11,910 nt of DNA from an uncultured Ruminococcus sp. (GTDB taxonomy: Bacteria; Bacillota; Clostridia; Oscillospirales; CAG-272), in contig CADBTH010000091.1 of NCBI GenBank assembly GCA_902797495.1, positions 1 to 11,910 on the forward strand. The letters are read 5' to 3'. The notes under the pieces are model-generated. The model was not told the origin of the DNA and searched no databases. It saw only the letters and a list, made by a program, of their open reading frames with translations. Positions within the stretch are counted from its first letter, which is position 1, and each line of letters opens with the position of its first letter. A program made the position numbers and the translations under genes. Shown here piece after piece: positions 1-6,934 of the stretch.

Positions 1-516
1 ATCAAAGGAAGGTACCGCGATACCTTCGCAAAGAGGACGCAGCAGGTGATAAACCGCCGCTTCAAAGAGATGAAGGAGCTCGAGGAGTTCCGCGCGAAGA
101 CGCTCGAGGGTGAGCGCGACCGCACGCGCCGCGAAAGAGCCGAAGCGGCGCTCGGCGTCGCCTCCGAGTACGCGAAGATCCTCGCGGGAGCGGAAGAAGC
201 GAAGACGGCTTATCCCTCGTTCGACCTCGAAGCGGAGTGCCGCGACAGGACCTTCCGAAACCTTATCGCGGCCGGTCTCTCAGTCAAGAGCGCGTACGAA
301 GCGCTCCACCACGGAGAGATCGTCGCGGGAGCGATGCAGTACGCCGCCGATAGAGTTTACGAGGCGGCTCAGTATTCGGCTCCTCCCCGACCGGTCGAGA
401 ACGGAACGACGCGCGGCATGGCCGCGGACCTGAAGCGCGACGTCTCGAAGCTCGGCGCGTCGGAGATCAAAGACATTCTCCGAAGAGTTGAAAAAGGAGA
501 AAAGATCAAATTCTGA
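1..516 (+). CDS. Putative phage scaffolding protein, 5' end outside window
   Basis: The reading frame is open from base 1 (IKGRYRDTFAKRTQQVINRR...) to TGA at 514-516, so at least 171 residues are present and the true start lies upstream. A GTG at 46 is an internal codon, not a convincing start, because the residues before it continue the same charged helical pattern. The protein is rich in Lys, Arg, Glu and Ala and almost entirely predicted helix, with no membrane segment. The N-terminal GRY-x-D-x-F...Q-x-(V/I)I-x-RRFKE pattern resembles a conserved Clostridia phage protein that sits directly before N4-gp56-type capsid genes. That position and the helical, charged composition suit a scaffold that guides capsid assembly and is then lost. 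The C-terminus is basic (RRVEKGEKIKF), as in other scaffolds whose tail binds the coat protein. The role is inference from position and composition. The stop codon lies in the loop of a 10-bp hairpin. Confidence 0.6.
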   Translation: MKGRYRDTFAKRTQQVINRRFKEMKELEEFRAKTLEGERDRTRRERAEAALGVASEYAKILAGAEEAKTAYPSFDLEAECRDRTFRNLIAAGLSVKSAYEALHHGEIVAGAMQYAADRVYEAAQYSAPPRPVENGTTRGMAADLKRDVSKLGASEIKDILRRVEKGEKIKF

Positions 517-605
517 GACAGAATTTGATCAGCTAAATTGCGCCTGCGGCGCAGCTAAATTCGGCTATGCCGAGCTAAATTTCCTGCGTTGCAGGAAGCT
601 AAATT
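504..605 (+). repeat. Hairpin array 1: four AGCTAAATT linkers alternating with different perfect hairpins
   Basis: The noncoding stretch before the capsid gene is built from a repeated plan. A 10-bp perfect hairpin (GATCAAATTC at 504-513, GAATTTGATC at 521-530) has the upstream gene's TGA in its 7-base loop. Then follow four exact copies of AGCTAAATT at 531-539, 553-561, 573-581 and 597-605. Between consecutive copies sit three unrelated but perfect 3-base-loop hairpins: GCGCC-TGC-GGCGC (540-552), CGGC-TAT-GCCG (562-572) and TCCTGC-GTT-GCAGGA (582-596). The last linker runs directly into the GAAAGGAG ribosome binding site at 606-613. The constant linker with changing stems shows that structure, not stem sequence, is conserved. 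Possible roles are an mRNA processing or stabilising leader for the capsid message, or a dispersed genomic repeat; the sequence alone does not decide. Confidence 0.9.
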
Positions 606-619
606 GAAAGGAGAAACAA

Positions 620-1909
620 ATGAACGAAACAGAACTCGATCTTCAGCTTTTCGCCTCCGGCGAGAACGTAATGGGAACGGAGGGCTACGTCAACGCGGCG
701 ACCGGTAACACGGAAGCGTACGCGGGCGGCGGCCTCTCTCCCGAAATGAAAACCTTTTACGACAAGACCCTTATAACCCTCGCGGGCGCAAACCTCGTCC
801 ACGAGCAGTTCGGTCAGAAGAGACCGATCCCGCAGGGAGCGGGGAAGACCGTCGAATTCAGACGCTTTTCCTCCCTCCCCAAGGCGCTGACCCCGATCAC
901 CGAGGGAGTCACACCCGCGGGCAACCGCCTCTCCGTCAGCACGGTGACGGCGACCGCGGAGCAGTACGGCGACTACATCGAGCAGACGGATATGCTTGAG
1001 TTGACCGCCGTCGACAATACGATCGTCGAGACGACGAAGAAGCTCGCCGATCAGGCGGGCAAGACGATCGATACGATCGTCCGCGAGGTGATCAACGCCG
1101 GCACGAACGTCCTCTACTCCAAGAAGAAGACGGGCGGAACTTATACGGACGTCGAAAGCCGCGCCGACATCGACGCGAGTTGCAAGCTGACCGTGCGCGA
1201 CGTATTCCGCGCCGCCGCCGAGCTGAAGGCGATGAACGCGCCGAAGATCGACGGCGCATACGCCGCCGTCATTCATCCCTACGTCGCGTACGACCTCATG
1301 CAGGAGGCGGGCGACGAGTGGATCGACATCACGAAGTACACGACCCCGGAGAACATCCTCACGGGCGAGATCGGCAAGCTCGCAGGCATCAGATTCGTCG
1401 AGTCGAGCGAGGCGAAGATCTTCGCACCCGACGTCATCGCGGACGGAAAGAGAAGACTGACGGTCAAGACCGCCAACTCCACGGCGTCCACGTCCGTCGC
1501 GATCGAGGAGACGCTCGAGAGCGTCGAGAGCTGCGACATTCCCGTCTATATCGGCGGCGCGGCGAACAGGATCACGGCGATCACGACGGCGGGCGGCGCG
1601 ACGACCCTCACCATGCAGACCGCGACGAAGTGCTCTGCGGGCGCAGTTATCTGCGGCCGCGGCGCGGGCGCCGACGGCTCCGCGGTATTCTCGACCCTCG
1701 TTCTCGGAGCAGACGCGTTCGGCGTCACGGACGTCGGAGGCGGCGGTATCGAGCACATCGTAAAGCAGAAGGGCTACGGCAACGATCCCCTCAATCAGAG
1801 AAGCTCCGTCGGCTGGAAGGCTCTCGGCTGCGCCGAGATCCTCGTCGACGAGTACATCGTGAGGATCGAGTCCGGTTCATCCTATTCGGCAATCGCCGAA
1901 GCTAACTGA
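620..1909 (+). CDS. Major capsid protein, N4-gp56 family
   Basis: This is the coat protein that forms the icosahedral head (HK97-like fold). The 429-residue product has the family's typical start, a short polar leader (LDLQLFA), then GLSPEMKTFYDKTLI and HEQFGQKRPIPQGAGKTVEF at about 39-80. The conserved TPITEGVTP segment is at about 91-99 and an IHPYVAYDL segment at about 218-226. The family-like C-terminal block PLNQRSSVGWKALGCAEILV is at 390-409, followed by DEYIVRIE. The start ATG has a GAAAGGAG site six bases upstream. Residues about 270-350 are Thr/Ala/Gly-rich and beta-like and look like an extra domain between RFVESSEAKIF and AVFSTLVLGADAFGV, which are near neighbours in shorter relatives as I recall them. 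Its place after the scaffold candidate and before connector genes fits. The family call is by motif recognition and is firm. Confidence 0.93.
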   Translation: MNETELDLQLFASGENVMGTEGYVNAATGNTEAYAGGGLSPEMKTFYDKTLITLAGANLVHEQFGQKRPIPQGAGKTVEFRRFSSLPKALTPITEGVTPAGNRLSVSTVTATAEQYGDYIEQTDMLELTAVDNTIVETTKKLADQAGKTIDTIVREVINAGTNVLYSKKKTGGTYTDVESRADIDASCKLTVRDVFRAAAELKAMNAPKIDGAYAAVIHPYVAYDLMQEAGDEWIDITKYTTPENILTGEIGKLAGIRFVESSEAKIFAPDVIADGKRRLTVKTANSTASTSVAIEETLESVESCDIPVYIGGAANRITAITTAGGATTLTMQTATKCSAGAVICGRGAGADGSAVFSTLVLGADAFGVTDVGGGGIEHIVKQKGYGNDPLNQRSSVGWKALGCAEILVDEYIVRIESGSSYSAIAEAN

Positions 1910-1917
1910 GGTGGGAT

Positions 1918-2127
1918 ATGAAGAGCAATTCTAAAATAACCGTAAGGATACCGAAGAGGTGGCGCGGGGACGACGAGAGATTCATCTCCTGCAACGGCCG
2001 CCGCGTACTCGTCAAGACGGGTGTGGACGTCGAGCTCGACCCCGCTCTCGCGGAGGTCTACTTCAATTCCGTCCGCCAGCGCGACGAGTCGGACGAGCGC
2101 ATAAAGTCGCTCGCGAGCGAGTCATGA
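1918..2127 (+). CDS. Small conserved phage protein, function unknown
   Basis: A 69-residue product starts at an ATG eight bases after the capsid stop, preceded by GAGGTGGG. It is basic at the N-terminus (ITVRIPKRWRGDDERFISCNGRR), continues with a short beta-like stretch (VLVKTGVDVELDPALAEVYFN) and ends in a charged helix. No membrane segment or signal is present. The VKTGVDVELDPALAEVY segment resembles the small head proteins often found between capsid and connector genes in Clostridia phages. Its stop overlaps the next gene's start (ATGA at 2124-2127), so the two are probably translationally coupled. A head-completion or capsid-associated role is a guess from position; I do not recognise a named family. 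Confidence 0.72.
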   Translation: MKSNSKITVRIPKRWRGDDERFISCNGRRVLVKTGVDVELDPALAEVYFNSVRQRDESDERIKSLASES

Positions 2128-2480
2128 CGGCGAGGGAAGCGATCGAGGAGTTCAGGGAATCCTACCCCTCCTCCCTCGGGGTCGATAAGATATCCGACTG
2201 GATACGCGAGCTCGAGGGGAAGATCATCCTCGAGATCGTCAACACCCACGAGGGCGCGCCCGCCGTCCGTCACGCATTCACGGACGACACGCCCCTCACC
2301 GCCGCCGAGCCGTATTCCGCGCTCTACACGGCGTACCTCAGAATGAAGTGCGACCTCGAGTACGGCGACGTCGAGAGGTACAAAACGTCCGGCGCGGTCT
2401 TCGCCGCCGCGTGGGCGGACTTCGCAAACTACTACAACAGAACTCACGCGCCGAAGAGCGGCGCGATGCTGAAAGCTTAG
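2124..2480 (+). CDS. Putative head-tail connector (adaptor) protein
   Basis: The frame is open further upstream, but the ATG at 2124 overlaps the previous stop (ATGA) and gives a compact 118-residue protein beginning MTAREAIEEF, so it is the preferred start. The product is mostly helical. Segments SDWIRELEGKIILEIVNTHEG (about 23-43) and PYSALYTAYLRMKCDLEYGD (about 63-82), then an aromatic helix FAAAWADFANYYNRTH, follow the pattern of adaptor proteins that bind the portal in short-tailed phages: a helical bundle with WL/I-x-E-L-E-x-K and a closing YNRTHxPK. It lies after the capsid gene and before the large beta-rich tail protein, where an adaptor is expected. The assignment is by pattern and position, without a search. 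Confidence 0.7.
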   Translation: MTAREAIEEFRESYPSSLGVDKISDWIRELEGKIILEIVNTHEGAPAVRHAFTDDTPLTAAEPYSALYTAYLRMKCDLEYGDVERYKTSGAVFAAAWADFANYYNRTHAPKSGAMLKA

Positions 2481-2488
2481 GAGGAGAC

Positions 2489-4243
2489 ATGATAATACCG
2501 GGACTTGACGCGAAGAAGCGCGACCGCGACACGGTCAGGAGCTTCTTCGGACTTAACAGACAGCCCTCGATAGGGATCGGCGAGGCGTCGGACGAGGTCA
2601 ACCTCTGCGACGAATACTACCCGTTCCTCTGCCCGCGCCGCGAGGCGGTGAGGCTGACTGACTCTTTCGGCAAATGCCGTTCTCTGACTGGCGGCGGTCA
2701 GCCGTCGTGGATCGTCGAGACTGACGGCGGGACTGCGGCGAAGCTCTTCTATGCGGGGCGCGACACGGGTCTCGTCCTCACGCCCGGAGAGAAGCAGTGC
2801 GCGGCGATGGGGACGAAGATCGTCGTCTTTCCCGACAAGGCGTCCTACGACACGGTGACGGGGGAGACGGAATACCTCGACGCCTCGTTCACCTCCGCCG
2901 ACGGCGTTTCGGTCAACTTCACGCTCTCCCGCCTCGACGGCGGAGAGTACGAATACGACTCGTCTCCCGCCGCGCCCGAGTCCCCCGCGGACGGTGCGCT
3001 CTGGTGCGACACGTCGACCGACCCCGCCTCGCTCATGAAGTACTCGGCGACCTCGGGCGTGTGGGTCGCGGTAGATTCGACGTATGTCAAAATATCAACT
3101 CCCGGTATCGGCAGAGCCTTCTCCGAGGGAGACGGCGTGACGGTCTCATCGTCATCCGTCGCCTCCCTCAACGGCGGAGCCGTCGTCGCCCTCTGCGGCG
3201 ACGACTTCATCGTGATACCGGGGATCATAACCGCCCCATCCGTACAGACGACCCCCGTCACGGTGGAGCGGCGCGCCCCCGCGCTCGACTTCGTCGTCGA
3301 GTACTCGAACAGACTCTGGGGATGCCGCAGCGGGCTATCGAACGACGGAGTCCTCGTCAACGAGATATACGCCTCGGCGCTCGGAGACGCGAAGAACTGG
3401 AACCGTTTTTCGGGTCTCGTCTCCGACAGCTACGCCGCGGGAGTCGGCTCGGACGGGCCGTTCACGGGAGCCGCGGTCTTCCTCGGCTACGTCATGTTCT
3501 TCAAGGAGAGGTGCGTCCACAAGGTCTTCGGCAACCGCCCGTCGAACTATCAGATAATCACGTCGAATATAAGAGGAGTCGCGCCGGGCGCTGAAAAGTC
3601 CCTCTGCGTGCGCGACGAGATACTCTACTACTTCTGCCGCGACGGGTTCGCGGCGTATGACGGAACGGTGCCGGAGATCATATCCGACCCGCTCGGAGAG
3701 CTCGAATCGGACGGCGCCGCGGCTGCGAAGAGCGGACGGCACGTCTACCTCTCGGCAAAACGGCGAGGCGTGCGCGAGCTCTACGCATACGACGCGAAGT
3801 TCGCCGTCTGGCACAGCTACGGCGAGTTCGACGTCGACGAGATGGACTCCGCCTACTGCGGCGTTCTCGCCGCGGGCGGCGGCGCGCTGTACGTCGTCGA
3901 TCCGTCCGACCTCACGGGCGAGGAGGCCGCCCTCTTCACGGGGTACCGCGATCCCGTGCCGATCCCGTTCTCGTGGTACTTCGAGACGGGAGAACTGACG
4001 GGAGAGGAGCGGGACGTCAGAGTCGCGCGAGTCGAGGTGACCGCGGCGGTTCCGGCGGGAGGGTACGTCAGGCTCTCCGTCGTCACGGGCGACGGAGTCC
4101 TGACACCCGCCGTGACGGTGCGCCCGACGGTGCGCCGCACCTTTACCGTACCCGTCAGCGTTCCGCGCGACCGCAGGTGCCGCCTTCGCGTTGAGGGCGA
4201 GGGAAGAGCCGTCGTCTACTCTCTTGCGAAGATATACGAGTGA
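2489..4243 (+). CDS. Large beta-rich virion protein, tail nozzle-like
   Basis: The ATG at 2489 follows a strong AGGAGG site directly after the previous stop and gives 584 residues; in-frame sequence upstream belongs to the overlapping adaptor gene and is not used. The N-terminal motif SFFGLNRQPSIGIGEASDEV with YYPFLCPRRE (about 18-52) is one I associate with a conserved Clostridia phage structural protein (F-x-GLN/D-R...D...NL...YYPxLxPR). The rest is dominated by short beta strands and DG turns, as in propeller-like nozzle or stabilisation proteins that extend the connector of podoviruses. Residues about 163-193 (PADGALWCDTSTDP...KYSATSGVWV) look like a small Trp-containing beta insert. The C-terminus is a beta sandwich-like, Arg-rich stretch. 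No membrane segment is seen. Position after the adaptor supports a nozzle or hub role; this is inference. Confidence 0.75.
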   Translation: MIIPGLDAKKRDRDTVRSFFGLNRQPSIGIGEASDEVNLCDEYYPFLCPRREAVRLTDSFGKCRSLTGGGQPSWIVETDGGTAAKLFYAGRDTGLVLTPGEKQCAAMGTKIVVFPDKASYDTVTGETEYLDASFTSADGVSVNFTLSRLDGGEYEYDSSPAAPESPADGALWCDTSTDPASLMKYSATSGVWVAVDSTYVKISTPGIGRAFSEGDGVTVSSSSVASLNGGAVVALCGDDFIVIPGIITAPSVQTTPVTVERRAPALDFVVEYSNRLWGCRSGLSNDGVLVNEIYASALGDAKNWNRFSGLVSDSYAAGVGSDGPFTGAAVFLGYVMFFKERCVHKVFGNRPSNYQIITSNIRGVAPGAEKSLCVRDEILYYFCRDGFAAYDGTVPEIISDPLGELESDGAAAAKSGRHVYLSAKRRGVRELYAYDAKFAVWHSYGEFDVDEMDSAYCGVLAAGGGALYVVDPSDLTGEEAALFTGYRDPVPIPFSWYFETGELTGEERDVRVARVEVTAAVPAGGYVRLSVVTGDGVLTPAVTVRPTVRRTFTVPVSVPRDRRCRLRVEGEGRAVVYSLAKIYE

Positions 4244-4250
4244 GGTATCT

Positions 4251-4904
4251 ATGGAACTGAACGTTGATTTTCCGCGCCTCTCCGACAAAGCGGCGCCGGA
4301 TCTTGTAAAACTCAAAAACTGTATGTACCGCCTCACGGAGCAGCTCAAGTACGTCCTCTCCAACCTCGACGAGGGTAACTTTTCCGCAAACGTCAGAAAC
4401 GCGATCGGCGGCGTCGAGACCGCGCGTCAGGACGTCTCGAGCCTGCGCGAGGCGATAATCAGGACGGCGACGGTAGTCCGGAGCGCGGAGGAGAGGATAA
4501 CGTCCGTCATGAAGAACGAGTACGCGGCGATCTCCGACATCGGGACCTACACGGAGGAGGCGATAGCCTCGTACGAGGTGGACGGTCGCGGGATCGAGCA
4601 GTATTTCCGCGTCATATCAGACACCGCCGGAGCGGTAGAAAACCTCTCCGGCTACATAAAGACGGGAGTCCTCGAGGGGGACGAGATCGGAGTCGAGATC
4701 GGCGACCTCTCGTCCGCGACGTCTCCCTTCAGAGTCCGCCTCACGGGTCAGCGCCTCTCGTTCATCTGCGGCGGCGAGGAGGTCGCCTATATGTCCGACA
4801 GCGCGCTCTTCGTCACGAAGGCGAACATAAGAGGAAAGCTGACCCTCGGAAACTACGAGATCGACACGACCGACGGACTCGCGTTCAGGTACGTCGGCGC
4901 GTAG
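4251..4904 (+). CDS. Phage virion protein with coiled coil and C-terminal beta domain
   Basis: The product is 217 residues from the ATG at 4251, seven bases after the previous stop (site GAGTGAGG). An earlier in-frame start would run deep into the nozzle gene and is rejected. Residues about 15-130 form long amphipathic helices (LVKLKNCMYRLTEQLKYVLSN, later SSLREAIIRTATVVRSAEERI). Residues about 140-217 are beta-rich with FRVRLTGQRLSFICGGEEVAYMSDSALFVTKANIRGKLTLGNYEI. That C-terminal pattern (R-L-S-F...G-x-EVAYxSDxxLxVTxA...L-x-IGxY) is common at the ends of prophage tail and fibre proteins in Firmicutes. It may link the nozzle to fibres. Its TAG stop lies within a 5-bp hairpin that opens the second hairpin array. 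Exact role unknown. Confidence 0.75.
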   Translation: MELNVDFPRLSDKAAPDLVKLKNCMYRLTEQLKYVLSNLDEGNFSANVRNAIGGVETARQDVSSLREAIIRTATVVRSAEERITSVMKNEYAAISDIGTYTEEAIASYEVDGRGIEQYFRVISDTAGAVENLSGYIKTGVLEGDEIGVEIGDLSSATSPFRVRLTGQRLSFICGGEEVAYMSDSALFVTKANIRGKLTLGNYEIDTTDGLAFRYVGA

Positions 4905-5129
4905 CGCCGCGTAATGAATTGCGCCTGCGGCGCGTGAATTGCCTGACGGCATGAATTGTGCCTGCGGCACATGAATTGCCCCTTCCGGGGATCGGATCGG
5001 GGCATTAAGGCGCGATTCAATTCACGGAGCGAGGGCGGGGTCCTCGGAAAATCGTAAGATTTTTCGGGGTTCTCGCGAGAATTCATGCGCGGCTTGACGC
5101 GCAATTCATGACGCGCAGCGTCAATTCAT
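4896..5129. repeat. Hairpin array 2: mirror-symmetric linkers (four ATGAATT-type, then four inverted)
   Basis: The 241-base gap before the DUF859-like gene is noncoding and structured. It opens with GGCGC-GTA-GCGCC (4896-4908), which spans the upstream TAG stop. Linkers read ATGAATT at 4914-4920, GTGAATT at 4934-4940, and ATGAATT at 4951-4957 and 4971-4977. The hairpins between them are GCGCC-TGC-GGCGC (4921-4933), GCC-TGAC-GGC (4941-4950) and GTGCC-TGC-GGCAC (4958-4970); CCCC-TTCC-GGGG follows. On the right side the linker is reversed: AATTCAC at 5019-5025 and AATTCAT at 5080-5086, 5103-5109 and 5123-5129. Between the reversed copies lie GCGCG-GCTTGA-CGCGC (5087-5102) and GACGC-GCA-GCGTC (5110-5122). 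The centre holds AAAATC-GTAA-GATTTT (about 5048-5063) and the self-complementary TTCTCGCGAGAA (5070-5081). The array ends just before the GAAAGGAG site of the next gene. Confidence 0.9.
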
Positions 5130-5145
5130 TCCGAAAGGAGCAAAC

Positions 5146-6918
5146 ATGGCAAACGGAACTATTCAAAGCAGTACGGGCACGAATCTTGAGATAGGGGTGG
5201 AGTGGTCGTCCGCCGCAAACACGGCGGCGAACGCTTCCGCCGTGACGGCGAAGGTCTACCTTCTCCACTATCAGATATACTGCGCCGCGCTGACCGGAAG
5301 CTGCGTCACCGTCGGCGACTCGACGGAGTATTTCACCGCCGCCGTCTCGTCCTCGTCCGGAGGTCTTCAGAAGACCTATATCGCCGAGAAAACCTTTACC
5401 GTCCCGCACGGCGCGGACGGCTCGAAGTCGGTTAAGATCTTTGCCGGCTACGTCTTCAACGGAACGTACAACGGACACTATATCGGGACTCTTTCGGTCT
5501 CGGGAACGGCGTCTCTCGACAAGATACCGCGCGCGTCGGGATTCACCGCGCCGTCCGTTCTCACTCTGACGAAGCAGACGACGGTCAAAGTCACGCCCGC
5601 GCTCTCGTCTTACACCCACTGCGCCGTGATGAAGATCGGGTCGAAGTCGTACAGAACTCCCGTCGTTTCGGGAACGTCGCTCACCTTCACTCCTCCCGCC
5701 GCCCTCGCCGACGGCGCGCCGAACTCGAAGAAGCCCTCCGGCACGCTGACTGTCGAGACTTACGGGGGAGGAGTCAAGATCGGTGAAGTGACGAAGAACT
5801 GCACTTACGCGGTGCCGGACACGGCTGAGTTTCAGCCTGACTTCACCTTCTCGGTCACGCCGCAAAACTCCTCGCCCCTTCTCGACAGCGAGGGAGTCCT
5901 CGCCGCGTCTCTCTCCTCGCTGACGGTCTCCGTCTCGTCGAAAACGGCGCGCCACGGGGCCGCCGTCGCCTCGGTCAAGGTCTCGTGCGGAGGGAAGAGC
6001 GTCTCCGGCGACAGTCTCTCCGCGGGGCCTCTCTCCGCGGGGAGCTACGTCTGCTCGGCGACGGTGACCGACAGCCGCGGCATCTCGAGGACGAAGAGCG
6101 AGAGCGTGAGCGTCCTTCCGTATCATCCGCCTTACGCGGAGGCGGTCTCTGTGACGAGGTGTCTTGAGGACGGGACGCCGGACGACGCGGGAACTTATCT
6201 TTCGGCATACGCCAAAAGTGTTTGCTCGCCTATCGGAGGGATAAACACCGCGTCGCTCACCCTCGTTCTGAAGTCGAGGAGCGGCGCGACTCTCGGAACG
6301 TGGTCTCTCGCCTCGGAAGAGAGGAAGACCGTCGCCGCCTCGCTCTCGCCTCTGAACTCCTACACGGTCTCGGTGACCGCGACAGACACGGCGGGCAGGA
6401 GCGGCGAGTACCGGCTGACCGTGCCGACCTCGAAGGTCGACGTCCATCTCAAGGACGGGCGGCTCCGCCTCGGCGGTTACGCCGAGAGAGCGGGGCTCGA
6501 GGTCGACTGGGACGCGCGCTTCAACTCGGACGTCTTCATCGGGGACGAGCCGGTCGCGGACTTCGTCACGGAGTGCGGGACGACGGGGATATGGACGTGG
6601 AGAAAGTACGCCTCGGGCGCGTCGGAGTGCTTCGGCACGACGGAGGAGAAGACTTACTCCCTCGCCTCGTCCTACGGGACGCTTCGCTCGTCTCCATCGT
6701 CCGCCGTCAACTCGGAGCAGTACCCTCGGGGGCTCTTCTCCGCGGCGCCGTCCGTGACTGTCACCTCCGCGAGGGGAAGCCACGCCGTCCTCCTCGCCCC
6801 ACGCGACGCGGGAAGCGCCGGAGCGAGTCCGAACTACTTCGTTCTCTACCCCTCGGTCCCGGGGATCGACTCGGTCTCGACGGCGATCCATATCGCCGCG
6901 CGCGGCAAATACAAGTAA
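5146..6918 (+). CDS. DUF859-like phage tail/adhesion protein
   Basis: The 590-residue product starts at ATG 5146 with AAAGGAG upstream. It is Ser/Thr/Val-rich and predicted nearly all beta. The N-terminal part (about 1-130) has a jelly-roll-like pattern with FTVPHGADGSKSVKIFAGYVF. The middle contains Ig-like repeats (for example SYVCSATVTDSRGISRTKSES and YTVSVTATDTAGRSGEYRLTV). This is followed by a strand-turn segment (KVDVHLKDGRLRLGGYAERAG) typical of the DUF859 family of Firmicutes phage structural proteins. The C-terminal domain from about 476 has the GIWTWRKYASGASECFGT motif seen at the tips of many phage fibre proteins. It probably sits on the tail and contacts the cell surface. Codon use matches the neighbours. 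The family is recognised by layout and motifs; the receptor is unknown. Confidence 0.85.
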   Translation: MANGTIQSSTGTNLEIGVEWSSAANTAANASAVTAKVYLLHYQIYCAALTGSCVTVGDSTEYFTAAVSSSSGGLQKTYIAEKTFTVPHGADGSKSVKIFAGYVFNGTYNGHYIGTLSVSGTASLDKIPRASGFTAPSVLTLTKQTTVKVTPALSSYTHCAVMKIGSKSYRTPVVSGTSLTFTPPAALADGAPNSKKPSGTLTVETYGGGVKIGEVTKNCTYAVPDTAEFQPDFTFSVTPQNSSPLLDSEGVLAASLSSLTVSVSSKTARHGAAVASVKVSCGGKSVSGDSLSAGPLSAGSYVCSATVTDSRGISRTKSESVSVLPYHPPYAEAVSVTRCLEDGTPDDAGTYLSAYAKSVCSPIGGINTASLTLVLKSRSGATLGTWSLASEERKTVAASLSPLNSYTVSVTATDTAGRSGEYRLTVPTSKVDVHLKDGRLRLGGYAERAGLEVDWDARFNSDVFIGDEPVADFVTECGTTGIWTWRKYASGASECFGTTEEKTYSLASSYGTLRSSPSSAVNSEQYPRGLFSAAPSVTVTSARGSHAVLLAPRDAGSAGASPNYFVLYPSVPGIDSVSTAIHIAARGKYK

Positions 6919-6934
6919 AAAGGAAGGATAATAA

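Noticed and set aside
46..516. Start of the first gene at GTG 46
   Set aside because: The frame is open to base 1 with matching composition and family-like residues before position 46, so the gene is taken as truncated by the window edge.
504..605. CRISPR array
   Set aside because: Linkers are only 9 bases, the intervening segments are self-complementary hairpins of 11-15 bases, and no cas gene is nearby.
531..605. Intrinsic terminator before the capsid gene
   Set aside because: None of the hairpins is followed by a T run, and termination here would silence the capsid gene in its own operon.
599..1756. 385-codon minus strand open frame opposite the capsid gene
   Set aside because: Arg/Asp/Val-biased shadow of the capsid reading frame with no recognisable domain or ribosome binding site.
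3335..4363. 342-codon minus strand open frame opposite the nozzle-like gene
   Set aside because: Same GC-driven shadow effect; it crosses two real genes and has no supporting motif.
4990..5002. 13-mer GATCGGATCGGGG shared with 10733-10745, as an att or regulatory site
   Set aside because: Short, low-complexity GC-rich match without further flanking identity; one such match is expected by chance in a window of this size.
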